Notes: a model not told the origin generated them from the sequence alone. DNA of 64,000 bases from Vitellaria paradoxa (GCA_019916065.1 CM034241.1:7833920-7897919); one strand, 5' to 3'. Shown: positions 1-12,033, counted from the stretch's first letter. A program made the numbers and translations.

Positions 1-169
1 GGTTGTTGTGAAAATCCTAAAAAGCTTTCCGACGAATTGCCACAGTTTTCTTGAAGAGGTAAGTATCTAAAATCTGCTAGGTTCGACTTTTCTCTTTTAA
101 GTCTTGTTTTCATTACGAATTTTTTTTTTTAGATTTTCAGAACTTTGCTTCGTCATATTCCTCTAAAAC

Positions 170-3100
170 ATGCCTCATTCGTCCGAAGGTCCTTTGCCCC
201 CTACTTCAATTATTCCAACCGTGGTACTAGAAAAACCAATAAAGGTTAGTGATGAAACACCTGCAGGTGAGCTTTTTAAAATAAATTTCAAGTGCGAGAC
301 TGATCAATTGGTCCCAGTAGTTCTTGCTGAACATGAGTGGTTCTGCGCTTTGTTCTTACGAGAAGATTCCTTTTGGGATAAAAAAACTGTTATTCCCCAC
401 AAATGAAGGTTCTAAGAGCATTTTTTATACTTTGGAATTAGAAGCCGAAAATAAGATTCAAATATCGCCTATGTCTATGCCACAATTCAACATAGAGGGG
501 GGAATACCCTTATTCATTTTACCATTTCCTGAATTATGTTGCTCCTATCGAAGGGATGGAGCTATGGAAGACTGGATTTTATCTAAAGCTTCCTTCAGAA
601 AAGTGCTAAAAAGAGCTAACATTTTCGAAGCTATTCAAAGTTCTTTAGAGTTGGGCATCACTCACAATACAATGGCAATGGAAGTCCTTCTCTTTTGATG
701 GAGTACTTTTACTTATACTTTCATAACTTCGTATGGCAAAATTACTCCTACTTTCGAGGATGTTACAGTTTTAATGGCATTGTCTACTTGGGGGTAAGAA
801 AATGTGATTCTTACCATGGAGACTCCTGAAGAGCGGGCCATTATAGATGTTTTATTAGTAGCTCACTCTTGCCAAAATAATCTGGGTTTTGTTTTAACAA
901 GAATGGGAAGTATAGGCCTAAATGCGAGGCCTCCCACTTGAAAATGACTTTCAAAGGGTGGATGTGCTATTGGTGGAAGGACTACGCGAATCCCAGTGAA
1001 GGCATAGAAGATTGTGTTGATGGTTCTGGTCTCCACAGTCCTTATCATCTCGTGGCTTATATTGTTGTGTGGTTTTCTTATCACATCTTAGAAGGCCCTT
1101 TGTGGATGGTGTTTGAAGTCATGTTTTTAGGTTTGCGGCTGCTTTAAACATGGGAAAAAGACTCTCTTTAGGCCCTTCATTTCTTGGGACTCTGTTTCAT
1201 CGCCTTAACTTAATCAAGATGGGTATGGAGCAATCTATTGGTCGATCTGACATTCCTACCTATATTTCTACACTATTTTTACAAATGTGGTTGTTTGAGC
1301 AATTCAGAAAATTTGCTCCAAAGCTAAACCATCTCTTCAGGGAGAAAGATAAGAATGGTGAATTACATCTTTCATGTGAGCCACGTTTAGCGTGCTGGTT
1401 AGGGGTTGGCCTTGGTAAAAAACTATTGCCTCTAATTAATCATGAAGGAGAATTTTGTTAGCGGCCTTATTCTTAACCTTTGATTGGCATTGTGCTTATA
1501 CCATGGTATTTTAATAAAGATGTCTTTGTTAATATTTCTCGTACGGGTTCGTTGAATATTTGTCACCCTTTGGGCCACGTGGACTATTCCTCGAAGTCTT
1601 CCTACTCTGACTGATGATGGATATAGTTCTGTAGGGTATAATCTATATCGTGTGGCATGCCAATTTAGGTTTGATTAGTGTTTAGTCAGTCCTAGTGAAG
1701 TGAAGTCTCCTTCTGAGACCTTAACTTTATTTTTGGAAAAAAATCAACATGCCCTACTGCCTCCATTAAATCTTCACCACTTTCCAAATATGACTTGAGA
1801 GGGTTTTTGATATTTCATGGTTGGGAGTTGGTGGCATCATTAGCTTAGGTTATTCAAAAAATATGTTCAAGGTACTCTAGAGGCGATCAAGGTGCCTTGT
1901 ATTCTAAGGGATGACTCTTTGCTTCCCCCCACTAAAGGAGGCCATTCACGGAGTGATGTTGTTTCCCATTTTGTTAAGACTTTAGGGATAACACCTGGTG
2001 TTGCAATGACAGGGATGCCATCTGGGGTAATTTTGATTCAAGCTGCGGATAAAGTGGTAACCTTACCTAGCGCGTTGAAGCTGTGGAGGTATTAGAAGCC
2101 ACTGATGCTTCCCCAGTATCTAAACGTATAAAAAAGGTAATGTTTTTTCTTTCCCCCCTTCAAACCGCGTATGCACTTAAGTTGATTTCTTATTTATTCT
2201 CTCAGTTTAGTAATCGTCCTTCCTTGTCTTCTCGCAAAAGAAATTCTTCTCGCAAACCTAAGAAAGTCCATGATGATACGGATGATAACTATGGTCCTTA
2301 GAAGACCATGGTGGCTGACTTAGTTTTTTCCCAAAGTGAAATCGTGGTAGAGGAGCTTAATATTGTTGAGAAAGTCATGAGAGGGCGGTTTGATGCTATT
2401 GAGGAGATTGTAGATGGGAAATCTATCATTATTGAAGACTCTGATCAAAGCACTGCTTCTGCATCTGTATTTTCTCCCATTGTTTTAGAATCCTTTTAGA
2501 GGCTCACTTCTGTCCATCCAATTTCAATTATCGCGGTATCAAGTTCAACTTTTACAATGTGGTTGACTTCTTTCCAAATTCATGTTCCCATATCTAAAGC
2601 ACTTTCTTCCATTTTCAATCAGGCTAGTGTTGCTGAAGATGTTTAGGTTCCTCCAACTAGTAATGTTCAAGGAAATACACTCAACTCACCCATAGGGATT
2701 TCATTTCCCTCCATAATTTCTTCTGAGGGACATCCATTTATGGTTACTTCTATCCGTGATCAAGTTACTGGTTTTGATTCCGACACAGATTATCTTCCTT
2801 CGGCACTTAAGGCAAAAAGAGCAAAACGGAGGTCATTGCGGGTTAAAATATAAGAATCAGATGAAGATGATTCGGAGGGGCTTTCTTCAAAAGAAGGTGA
2901 TGGTTCTTTAATTCAAAGTGTCTTCATGCCTGAGTCTTTTGTTAGTACTCCACTGAGTGTTTCTCAACAAAATATTTCAGTTGTTGATTTATCTAATTCT
3001 CTACCTGTTGTTGCCATAGGGACAATCTGGCGCAGTAATACTTTACCCTTTACTGATTGTTTTTAGCCTCTCGACTCTTGTTTATAATGAAAAGGGATCT

Positions 3101-3850
3101 AGTGTATCCTCAGACAACTTGAGTTAAGCTTCTAAGTTTACCACTACGATTTCTTCTGAGGAGGTTTTCGAAGAACGGTTGATTATTGAGGAAAACTTCC
3201 ATTCATCAGTTCTCGTTATCACTATGGGTTTATCTCTCCCAAATCTTAACTCTTCAATTGCTTTTACTACTGTCGCAGCCCCAACCACTCTGAATATACC
3301 CTTGAATATCATTCTTGTGGGTTCATTTTCTGTGACTCTAAGTCTGCCAATCAGTGTTCCTATCTCTACCGTTATCCCAAGGGTCACACTGAGTGTTGAA
3401 ACCACTGTAGTAAACACTCCGACCGTAGATACAACCCTTTTGACTGCTCCAACTTTGCCAAGTAAAGACGAATTGTTTGCTGAAGTTACTCCTATTTTCC
3501 GACCATTTTTGCAAAACCTTTACGATTGATGTGACCATATATTGCTCAGCCACATTTCATTCGTATAATGAATTTCTAGTGTCTAGGTTGACTAATGCAA
3601 AACTTGGACAAGAAACCATTGAAAAGCCTAACTCTTGAAAAGATAAACTTATTGTGCGAAAGTTTGAATGAAGTTAGATCTTGCCACATTGATACTCAGT
3701 GGTTGGAGGCCAAATTGTAACAGTCTCGTTGTTCAGTGCAAGCTTCTTGCATTACAAAGATGTCCAGTCATGCTAAAGCTTTGGAGGAACTGGGTGCTAT
3801 TTCATAGACTCCTGATCGAACCATATTTGAAAATCCTTTAGAGTAGAAAG
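170..3850 (+). pseudogene. Plant mobile domain (PMD) antisense gene of the left Gypsy relic
   Basis: An ATG at 170 opens a frame that is soon interrupted by frameshifts and stops. Successive frames between about 560 and 1470 match the plant mobile domain. Recognisable pieces are TPTFEDVTVLMAL near 745, the SLGPSFLGTL segment near 1170, and the IGRSDIPTYISTLFLQMWLFEQF region near 1230-1310 (only the order of these blocks matters). After 1900 the protein becomes a Ser/Thr/Val-rich low-complexity tail, and 3590-3850 resembles a coiled-coil end. Intron-like gaps are present: GTAAGT at 60 to a T-rich acceptor near 132, and GTAATG at 2136 to CTCTCAG near 2210. PMD proteins are known from plant transposons and from antisense frames of Gypsy elements; their role is unclear. 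This copy cannot make a full protein. Confidence 0.65.
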
Positions 3851-4079
3851 GTTTCCTATCTTTTGTCTGTAATCTTCTTGAAGTAACATTTTGTCTATGA
3901 ATGAAAATTTGAATGAATGATAGAATTGTCTTGGTCTTTTGTTTCCAATGTTGGCATATGAAGAGGTTGGAAATTTATTGGGGAAATGCTTCGCAAATAG
4001 AATTGTCTTGGTCTTTTGTTTCTAGTGTTTGCTTACAAATCAGGACTTCCACGGAGAGTGTTTCTTTTGAGATTAAAAA

Positions 4080-5000
4080 GTAACACATTTTCGCGAGGCA
4101 AATATCATGGGTGATCGATCCTTTTAGAATTATGAAGACATTCCTGCAAGAAAAATTTTAAAATAAAACATTCCCATGGGAGAATGTTTCTCTTAGAATC
4201 ATGGAGTTAGGATGCTCCCACATGGGAAATGGGCCTTTAGAAATTGTGAAATAGGACTTCATGGGGGGGGGGAAGCTTTTCTTAGAATGTTTTCAATAGG
4301 ACATTCATGTGGGGAAAATTTTTGAAATAAAACATTCTCGTGGGAAGGATGTTTCTTTTAGAACGATGAAGTTAGGGCATTCCTACATGGGGAATGGTCA
4401 TTTAGAAATTATAACATTAGATATTCCCGCAGAGGAATTCTTTTCTTAGAACCATAAAGTTAGGACATTCCTGCGTAGGGAATGGCCCTTTAGAAATTAT
4501 AACATGAGACATTCCCGCAGGGAAATTCTTCTGTTAGAACCATGAAGTTAGGATATTCCCATGGGGAAATACTTTTCTTAGAACCATGAAGTTAGGACAT
4601 TCTCGCATGGGGAATGGTCCTTTAGAAATTATAACATAAGACATTTTCACAAGGAAATACTTTTCTAAGTTAGGACATTCCCACATAGGGAATGGTCCTT
4701 TAGAAATTATGACATGAGACATTCTTGCGGGGAAATACTTCTTTTAGAAGCACAAAGTTTGGACATTCCTGCAGGGGAATGGTCCTTTATAAATTATAAC
4801 ATGAGACATTCTCGGGGGGAAATACTTCTCTTAGAACCATGAAGTTAGGACATTCCTGCGTGGGGAATGGTCCTTTAGAAATTATGACATGAGATATTCC
4901 CGCGGGGAAATATTTCCCTTAGAACCATGAAGTTAGGACATTCTTACATAGGGAATGGTCCTTTAGAAATTATAATATGAGACATTCCTGCTGGGGGAAT
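4080..5000. repeat. Minisatellite, about 88-bp unit with a 44-bp half-unit
   Basis: The phrase GAAGTTAGGACATTC recurs at about 4371, 4459, 4547, 4591, 4669, 4757, 4843 and 4932. Most spacings are 86-89 bp and one is 44 bp. Each unit contains two copies of a near-palindromic core of the form ATTCCCGC-GGGGAA, which gives the half-unit. The array sits between the pol end and the antisense gene of the left Gypsy relic. The first copies (about 4080-4300) are more degenerate. Confidence 0.8.
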
Positions 5001-5330
5001 AATTAGAGACCTTTAACTAAGTATATAGAGCCTTTAAAGAATGATGCCTTATGGGTTCTTAGGAGATATGATTCTCGCGGGAGAATTATTGGAGACCTTG
5101 AACCAAACATAAGGAGCTTTTAAAGAAGGATATCATAGGGGATCTTTGGAGATACAATTCCTGTGGGGGGAATTATTGGAAACCTTGAACCAAGTATAAA
5201 GAGCCTTTAAAGAAGGACGCCTTAGGGGTCATTTGGAAATATGATTCCCGCAAAAGGAATTATTAGAGACCTCGAACTAAGCATAAGGAGCCTTAGAAAG
5301 GATGTCTTAAAGGTTTTTTCAAACAAAAAC
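5001..5330. repeat. Second minisatellite block, about 87-bp unit
   Basis: GAGACCTTGAAC-type starts occur at about 5006, 5092, 5179 and 5266, giving periods of 86, 87 and 87 bp. Each unit has the same ATTCCCGC/GGGGAAT core as the neighbouring array, so the two blocks look like diverged subfamilies of one minisatellite. Confidence 0.7.
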
Positions 5331-5394
5331 ATTCATTAAAAAAAAAAGAATGAGAACTTCATACGAATCATAGTTCTTATTAAATGAAGAGATC

Positions 5395-5638
5395 AATACA
5401 TTAACGATAATAAGCTTTGAGCCACTTAACATTAATGGGGGCACTTAGCTTGTTTGTCTTGAGATCTAAAATCTTGTACCATCAATTGTCACCATAAGCT
5501 TCTTTGATAACATACAGGCCTTCCCACTTAAGTGTGAACTTTAGTGTTGATAGTTCCCTCGTCACATGATTTGCTATTTTCAGCACTAGATCTCCTTCTT
5601 TGAATTGTCTGGGCTTTACTAATAAGTTATAAGCTCAG
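5395..5638 (-). pseudogene. Gypsy integrase C-terminal fragment
   Basis: The minus strand reads a typical plant Gypsy integrase tail: KPRQFKEGDLVLK, then KWEGLYVIKEAYGDN, one stop, and PINVKWLKAYYR. The GDLVL and WEGxYVI blocks and the final KWLKxYY are family hallmarks. Nothing upstream of this tail (catalytic core, RNase H, RT) follows to the right. It marks the strand and lineage of the left relic. Confidence 0.8.
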
Positions 5639-5640
5639 CT

Positions 5641-5938
5641 GATACGGATTTTTTTTTTTCATTTTATTTTCCTACATTTTCTCCACAACTAAGTCGGATC
5701 ACAAAATTGCATGAAAACCACGTGTATGCTAAAATAGAAAGCTGAATTGGAAGAAGCTTTGGAAGAAAAAAAAAAAAAGAGCTCAACAAACAAAAAGTAC
5801 ATGAAACCAAGTCAGACAGAGCTTAACAACAACAAAAGAAAAGCTTATAAAGCAAGTAAAGCGAGATCAGAAGCAAAAAAGTTACCTCAAACAGAGCTTG
5901 AGCTCGTGCTAATGCAGAATTAAAAAAACCCTAATGGT
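5641..5938. other. Unassigned segment between two mobile elements
   Basis: Poly-A and poly-T rich DNA with no open frame. Read on the minus strand it begins with a TTAGGGTTTTT tract, then a short stretch ending in GAG before GTAAC, then a T-rich intron-like stretch. It could be a leftover 5' exon and donor site of a gene whose body was lost, but no coding sequence supports this. Confidence 0.3.
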
Positions 5939-5958
5939 ATGTTTGGTTGGATGGAAAA

Positions 5959-6544
5959 TAATATAGGAAAGCCCCACACTTGACTGGGAGCATTGGGTAA
6001 GTTTGTTGATCAAACACACTCCCGATCGGGTCGTCTGACTGGGTTCCTAATTGAGTTCTTCTCGATCAGACGTCATTACCCGGACAGGGTCCCAGACTGA
6101 TCACTTTTCCGACATGCTCGACTAAAGTGGCTTAGGTCAGGAGGTTACATTTATCACCCTCATTTAACTGTTCCTATAAATACACCTATAATAATGCTGC
6201 CATAAACCATACCAATGAGAAACTCGTCTAGGCAGGAAACCAACTTAGAGATTTACGTGTATAGGTGGCGGCATTCTATTCTAAGGAGGAAAAACACATT
6301 ACATGCAGTTACGTGTAACTGTATACCTGTCAATCCACGTGAACGCCTTCCATATAAAAGCAGAGATTTCGTAACAACACAGGTATGATACACTTTTCTT
6401 ACTAAAATTCTGCCAAACTAAATTATTGAATTCTTTTGCTGACTTAAGCATTGGAGGCTTTTTGGCAGGTACCGCATTAGTGTCCCAAATAGCTCTCGGG
6501 CTTGGATTGGATCTTTTGGAGGGGACGAAGATACTGATTCATCA
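5959..6544 (+). repeat. 5' LTR of Gypsy element 1
   Basis: It aligns with 15302-17531 once the solo LTR is removed. At 586 bp it is exactly as long as the 3' copy after accounting for one 53-bp segment present only there. It starts TAATAT, a mutated TG start, and ends ATCA. A TATATAAAAG-type promoter candidate (CATATAAAAGC) lies near 6351. The block CTGACTTAAGCATTGGAGG near 6438 is typical of the R/U5 part of Tat-type LTRs. Confidence 0.9.
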
Positions 6545-6546
6545 GT

Positions 6547-6564
6547 TGGCGCCGTCTATGGGAA
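6547..6564 (+). promoter_or_regulatory. Primer-binding site of Gypsy element 1
   Basis: TGGCGCCGTCTATGGGAA starts two bases after the LTR end. The first nine bases complement a tRNA 3' end of the form ACGGCGCCA, as in plant tRNA-Asp; the rest matches poorly. Confidence 0.8.
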
Positions 6565-6586
6565 TTTGACGATTCTTGCAGCTTTT

Positions 6587-8046
6587 ATGATCCAAACCGG
6601 TCTGGCACAAATACACAACCTCACTCAAAACTTGCAGTAGTAATAGAGAACTAAAACAACGAAAGGATTAACGCCATTGAAAAACAAATGAAGGAGATGA
6701 TGGCCATCATGCAGACTCTCGTGGTACAAAACCAGGCGCTACTTTAGTGCCAACAACCCGCACCTGTTCACATTGCCCCTCCTCCTGCGGATCTTCCCAT
6801 GAATGGAGGAAACAATAAAGGCGTGGTTGAAATGAATGGTAGACACAACGAAGTCGAGCATGGGGGAATTGGAGCAAGCATTATGGGGGAAAACGAAGTT
6901 CCCCAGTGTCAACCGGAGGAATCAAGGAGGCACGAAAGATCGATTGCGCCAAATGCTAGGGCCGGCAGTCACCTGGAGGCAACACACACTAAAGTAGCTA
7001 GTGTCCATCCATGGGAGGAACCAATGAAGGCTATGCAAGCCCAAATTCACAGCATGCTAGCAGCTATAAAAGGCCCCGATACAGCGGATGAAGTAGATGT
7101 TGACGCAGACTCGCTATTCTCACCAATGGTGATGGCTTGCCCCTTGCCACCCAAGTTTAAAATGTCGATGCTAGACTCTTTTGATGGTTCAAAGGATCCC
7201 TTTGATCACTTGAAGACATACAAGACTTTAATACACATACATGCATATCTAGATGAAATATTGTGCCAAGTTTTCCTAGCAATGCTTAAAGGCCCGGTGC
7301 GGTTGTGGTTCAATAAACTCAAACTCAGCACCATCACCAGTTTCACATAGTTAGGGAAGCTGTTTGTGGGCCACTTTATTGGAGGCAAAGGAGGTTAGCC
7401 ACTCATTTTCTGATGATAAAGCAAGGCAAGGAGGAGACGCTTAGAGACTACGTCAGAAGGTTCAACAAGGAAGTCTTGGATATGGATGAGGCGGATGACA
7501 AAGTTGCCGCCACAGCCTTTATGGGTGGGTTGAGGATGCCACGATTCATGGTCTCTCTTCTTGAGAAAGCTTTTGTCAGTATGACGGAGTTAATGCTTAG
7601 GGCGCAAAGCTATACCAACATAGAGGACGGGCTTAGAGCAAAAAAAAAAAAGCAACGGAGCAAGAAGTTTGAAAGCAGACAAGAAGTGACTGAACGACTC
7701 TAGGAATGGTTAAGATTCTCAGAATCTGAAAAATCAAAGGTTTAAAGAAATGCCCGAGCGGGGTGGATGACAGTACGTTGATTTGGATCGTAATTTTACT
7801 CCATTGAACACAAGGTTGGAGAATATCCTCTATGAGATTCAACATGACCCAGCCTTGAAATGGCCCGAGAAGATGAGGACCTCGGCTGATAAGAGGTTCC
7901 GGACAGAGTATTGCAGATTCCATAGGGACTATGACCATGATACAGACGACTACATCGATCTCAAAAAACAGGTTGAAGAATTGATGAGACGTGGCAGGCT
8001 AGGTCAATTTGTCACTGGTCAGAGCAGAAACAAGGGGGCTAATTAG
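6587..8046 (+). pseudogene. gag of Gypsy element 1
   Basis: The gag region starts near the ATG at 6587 and is broken into at least four frames. An N-terminal coiled-coil stretch lies near 6670-6730. The Retrotrans_gag core spans about 7150-7640 and includes FDGSKDPFDHLKTYK, GPVRLWFNKL and TLRDYVRRFNKEVLDM. A C-terminal CRFHRDYDHDTDD block follows near 7914, where plant gag proteins of this type have a Cys/His-rich motif. One core stop, after ITSFT near 7350, is a CAG to TAG change. The normal product packages the element RNA. The A11 run near 7640 may be another indel site. Confidence 0.85.
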
Positions 8047-8279
8047 AGGACTCTAGATAGACATAGCCCAATGAGGAAGAGTTCGAATTGAAGAAGCCCA
8101 AATCGAGAGACTCAGACTTAACCCCCGATCGGGAAAATAAGAATTATCTCTAGAGGTTTTACTGCCGGAGGGAAATCCTAGACTGCAAGAAAAAAGTATG
8201 CTCGAGAATCTGGCAGGTCAAGGAAGATCCTCACACTGAACGACCATCTAAAAAAATCAAGGCAGAGTCCCACTCCATC

Positions 8280-8713
8280 ACTTTCATCGAAAAAGAAGCC
8301 AACTAGGTATGTCAGCCCTATGATGATCCACTTGTTATTCACTCTATAATTGTGAATTCCAAAATCTGAAGAATCTTGGTGGATAGTGGAAGTTTAGAAA
8401 ATATTCTATATTGGGGAGCTTTTCAGAAAATGGGGATTGGAAAAGAGAAGTTACAACCCGTATCTTCCCTCTAGTCGGTTTTACTGGAGATTGGGTGGCC
8501 CCACTCGGATTTATCGTGCTACCAGTCACTTTGGGAGACGAACAACACCAAGCTACCAAGATGGTCCATTTTCTGGTGGTAGATTGCCTTTCAGCCTACA
8601 ATGCTATCCTGGTACGGGTCTCATCGAACCAATTTAGAGCAGTCACCTCCACTTATCACTTAAGAGTCAAGTTCCCGACAGACACGAGTGTGGGATATGT
8701 CAAGGGGGACTAA
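8280..8713 (+). pseudogene. Aspartic protease of Gypsy element 1
   Basis: ILVDSGSLENIL at about 8373 is the retropepsin active site in its DSG form. A frameshift near 8450 moves the rest to another frame, which continues with the flap and C-terminal part: GFTGDWVAPLGFIVLPVTLG, then FLVVDCLSAYNAILVR. The enzyme would cut the polyprotein. It is not functional as it stands. Confidence 0.75.
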
Positions 8714-8716
8714 AAG

Positions 8717-10300
8717 GTGGCCCGGGAATGCTATATGTCATCATTGAAAAAAGATACGAGGTGCAAGGCCCTGGTGACAGAAGAACTAGAAGTGAGGGAT
8801 AATGAAGAAGTGAGGAAGGGTGAACCTGAAGGAGAGTTAGAAGAGGTCATAATCAGAGACCCTAATCAAGGAAGAACCATTAAGGTTGGTTCAACAACCC
8901 CAGATGAGTTGAAGAACAGCCTGAAGAAGATTTTGGTGGATAATATAGATGTTTTCGCCTGGTCACATGAGGACACGCCATGCATTGATACTAAGATTGC
9001 AGCCCACCATTTGAACATATTTCCCATTGCTAAACCAGTTAAGTAGAAGAGAAAGACTTTTGCTCTTGAGTGCAATGAGACTATAGTTGAGGAAGTTGAT
9101 AAGTTGCTTAGGGTAAAATTCATCCGTGAGGTTCAATGTCCGTCCTAGCTATCAAATGTGGTGATGGTAAAGAAGTCCAACAGGAAATGGCGAATGTGTG
9201 TGGATTTCACTGATCTGAACAAGGCCTACCCGAAGGATAATTTCCCTTTACCAGCAATTGATTTGCTAGTTGACTCCGCGGCGGGACACGAACTGCTATC
9301 CTCTATGGATGCTTTCTCCGAGTATAACCAGATCAAGATGACAGAACAAGACAGAGAGCACGTCGCATTTGTTATCGATCGTGGTCTGTACTGCTATGAT
9401 GTCATGCCATTTAGGTTAAAGAACGCTGGCGCGACATGCCAGAGACTAATGAACCAGATGTTTAAAGGCCAAATCGGAAAAAATGTGGAGGTGTATGTAG
9501 ACGACATGCTTGTCAAAAGCAGAACGGCTGATTCCCATATAGCTGACCTACAGGAGACTTTTAACACTTTGAGGAGGTATAGGATGAAGCTAAATCCTGC
9601 TAAGTGCACTTTTGGTGTGGCTTCTGGCAAATTCCTTGGTTTCGTGGTATACATCTAGGGGATTGAGGTGAATCTGGAGAAAATACAAGCCATCATGGAA
9701 ATGCAGCCCCCATGAACTACAAAAGAAGTCCAGAAGCTCACTAGGAAGATTGCAGCATTGAACAGATTCATTTTCAGATCAATGGACAAGTGCCACTCAT
9801 TCTTTAAGGTTTTGAGGAAAGCGTTCAAATGGACAGATGAGTGTGACGCGGCTTTTCAGCAGTTGAAGAAATATTTAGGATTGGTCCCCCTGTTCAGCTG
9901 AACCTCTCTAAGAGAAGAATTATTCTTGTATTTGTCAGTCTTAGACACTGCGGTCAGTTTTGTGTTGGTTTGTGAGGAAGAGGAGGTGAGAAAACTAGTT
10001 TATTATATGAGTAAAGCCCTCCAAAGGGCAAAGGAAAGGTACCCTAAAATGGAATTGCTAGCCCTCGCTCTTGTCATTGCCGCTCGACGCCTTAGAGCAT
10101 ATTTTCAGGTGCACACGATTGTGGTGTTGACGAACCATCCACTAAAAAATGTTTTACACAAGCTAGAAACATCTGGAAGACTAGTAAAATAGTCAATCGA
10201 GCTAAGTTAATTCGACATCCAATGTCGACCAAGAGTAGCAATAAAGGGGCAAGTGGCGGCAAATTTCTTAGCTGAGTTCACTAACCCTACCGATTGACCC
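8717..10300 (+). pseudogene. Reverse transcriptase and first RNase H of Gypsy element 1
   Basis: A connector (VDNIDVFAWSHEDTPCID, near 8935) leads into RT. Key RT blocks are KWRMCVDFTDLNKAYPKD at about 9187, the MPFRLKNAGATCQRLMN finger-palm block near 9406, and the catalytic VYVDDMLVKS at about 9490. RNase H follows from about 9760 with KWTDECDAAFQQLK, then YYMSKALQRAKERYPKMELL, and LTNHPLKNVL. Stops interrupt it at 9044, 9149, 9658, 9714, 9900 and 10192. Several fit C-to-T decay of CAG, TGG or CGA codons. The YVDD box itself is intact. Confidence 0.92.
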
Positions 10301-10740
10301 ACCTGATGAAACTAATTATGAGCAAGCTTGGATCCTCAGTGTTGATGGCTCCTCCACACAACACTCTAGTAGTACAGGTCTAATCTTAATTTCACCTAAT
10401 GGCCATAAGTTCGAGTATGCACTCCGTTTCACCTTTTCATTATCCAACAACGAAGCCTAGTATAAAGCTTTAATTACTGGCCTCTGAATGGCTCGAAGAA
10501 TAGAGGCAGAGTGCATAACTGTTCAAAGTGATTCGCAACTTATGGTCGAGCAAGTCAATGGTGATTACGAGGCAAGAGGGGAAACTATGGTAGAATACTG
10601 TGAAATGGTAAAAAGGTTAACCCGAAAGTTTTGTAGCTTTCAACTCCAACGAGTACCCAGAGTAGAAAATGAAGAGGGAAATCGGTTAGCTAGAATTGCA
10701 TCTTCTGGGGAAATGAACTCGAATGTACCAATCGAGGTGT
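10301..10740 (+). pseudogene. Second (archaeal-type) RNase H of Gypsy element 1
   Basis: A second RNase H follows the first. It reads WILSVDGSSTQ near 10328, NNEA followed by a stop near 10450, then ITVQSDSQLMVEQVNGDYEA near 10507, and FQLQRVPRVENEEGNRLAR near 10640. The DGS, NNEAE and SDSQL positions hold the usual catalytic acids, with the Glu codon region now a stop. An added RNase H of this kind is diagnostic of the Tat lineage. Confidence 0.85.
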
Positions 10741-10779
10741 TAGATTCTCCGAGTATTCGAAATCCAGAAGTTAACCAGA

Positions 10780-12033
10780 CTGAGGAAGACACTGAATGGG
10801 TAATGCCGATTAGAACTTACTTGGAAACTAGAACTTTGTTGACTGACAAAAATGAAGCCATAAGAATCCAATACCAATTGAGCAGATACTTGGTAATGGA
10901 AGGAATTCTTTATAAGAGGGGACATAGTTCCCCACTACTTAGATGTGTAAATGAAGGAGAAGCTGACTACGTCATGAGAAAAATACACGAAGGAATCTGT
11001 GGAAATCATTCGAGAGGCAAAGCATTAGTTGGAAAAATCTTAAGAGCTGGTTACTACTGGCCCACAGACGAAAAGGATGCCAAAGAGTTTGTTAGAAGAT
11101 GCCACAAGTGCCAGAGGTTCTCTAACATCCCGAGGTAGCCCTCTCAAGAATTGACATCAATCCAAAGTCCCTGGCTATTCGCTCAATGAGGGATTGATAT
11201 CAAAGGGCCATTACCACTTGGCATGAGGTAAAGAAAAGTTTGCAGTCGTGGCCATTAATTACTTCACAAAATGGGCAGAGGCTAAAGCCTTACCAACTAT
11301 CACTGAGCAGAACATGAAAAAATTCTTATAGCAGAATATAGTCTGTCGTTTCGGTATACCAAGGGTAGTAATCACGGATAACGACAAACAATTTGAGGAG
11401 AAGCAATTCAATGGGCTCTGTGAAGAGCTAGGCATCAGCCATCGCTTTTCATCTCCTGAGCATTCCTAAGCCAACGGCCAAGTAAAAGTTACCAATCAAT
11501 CCCTCCTTAAAATAATCAAAACTAAACTGGACAAAGCCAAGGGCCTTTGGGCAGAGAAGCTGCCGAACATCCTATGGGCTTATCGAACAATGAAAAGAGT
11601 CGTTATTAGCTAGACCCCATTTTCCCTCACTTATGGAGCTGAAGCGGTAATCCCGGTCAAGATCGGACTCCCCAGTGTAAGAACACGAAACTTCAATCCC
11701 AAGTAGAACCATGAGATAATGGAGGAAGAGGTTGACCTGCTTAAGGAAAAGTGGTTGCAAGCGGCAATTAAGATGACATATTACCAGCAAAAGATGCAAC
11801 AATACCATAATTCAAACACTCAATTGAAAGAGTTTCGGTTAGGTGATTTAGTACTAAAAAGAGTGAATCAATGAACGAGGAATCCACAAGAAGGAAAGCT
11901 AGGGCGAAACTGGGAAGGACCATAAGAGGTGCTGGGCTTCACTCGAAATGGGACGTACCGACTGAAAGCGCTTGGGGGAAAAGAGCTTTCCCATCCATGG
12001 AACACAAAACATTTAAGGAGATACTATGTATGA
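10780..12033 (+). pseudogene. Integrase of Gypsy element 1, catalytic Glu lost
   Basis: The zinc-finger part ends in GYYWPTDEKDAKEFVRRCHKCQ near 11050, after HEGICGNH. The core gives GIDIKGPLPLG (first Asp) near 11190, VITDNDKQF (second Asp) near 11372, and ANGQVKVTNQ near 11470. There the third catalytic residue, normally Glu, is Lys (AAA), as from one G-to-A change. The C-terminal domain ends in LRRYYV and a stop at 12033, after GTYRLKALGG. Internal stops occur near 11138, 11188, 11330, 11467, 11610, 11871 and 11928. Confidence 0.88.

Larger units (their letters stand above)
1..5640 (-). mobile_element. Truncated Ty3/Gypsy element, Tat type, minus orientation
   Basis: Read on the minus strand, the order is integrase C-terminus (5395-5638), minisatellite (4080-5330), then an antisense gene transcribed on the plus strand (about 1-3850). 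This is the 3' half of a Tat-lineage element, whose antisense frame lies between pol and the 3' LTR. No LTR is visible inside the window: the 3' LTR would lie left of position 1, and the gag and most of pol are missing to the right, where sequence changes character near 5640. Assignment to the Tat type is inferred from the architecture and from the two better-preserved relatives in this window. Confidence 0.6.

Noticed and set aside
4080..5330. CRISPR-like array of regular repeats
   Set aside because: The whole unit repeats with no unique spacers, in plant DNA next to retroelement genes.
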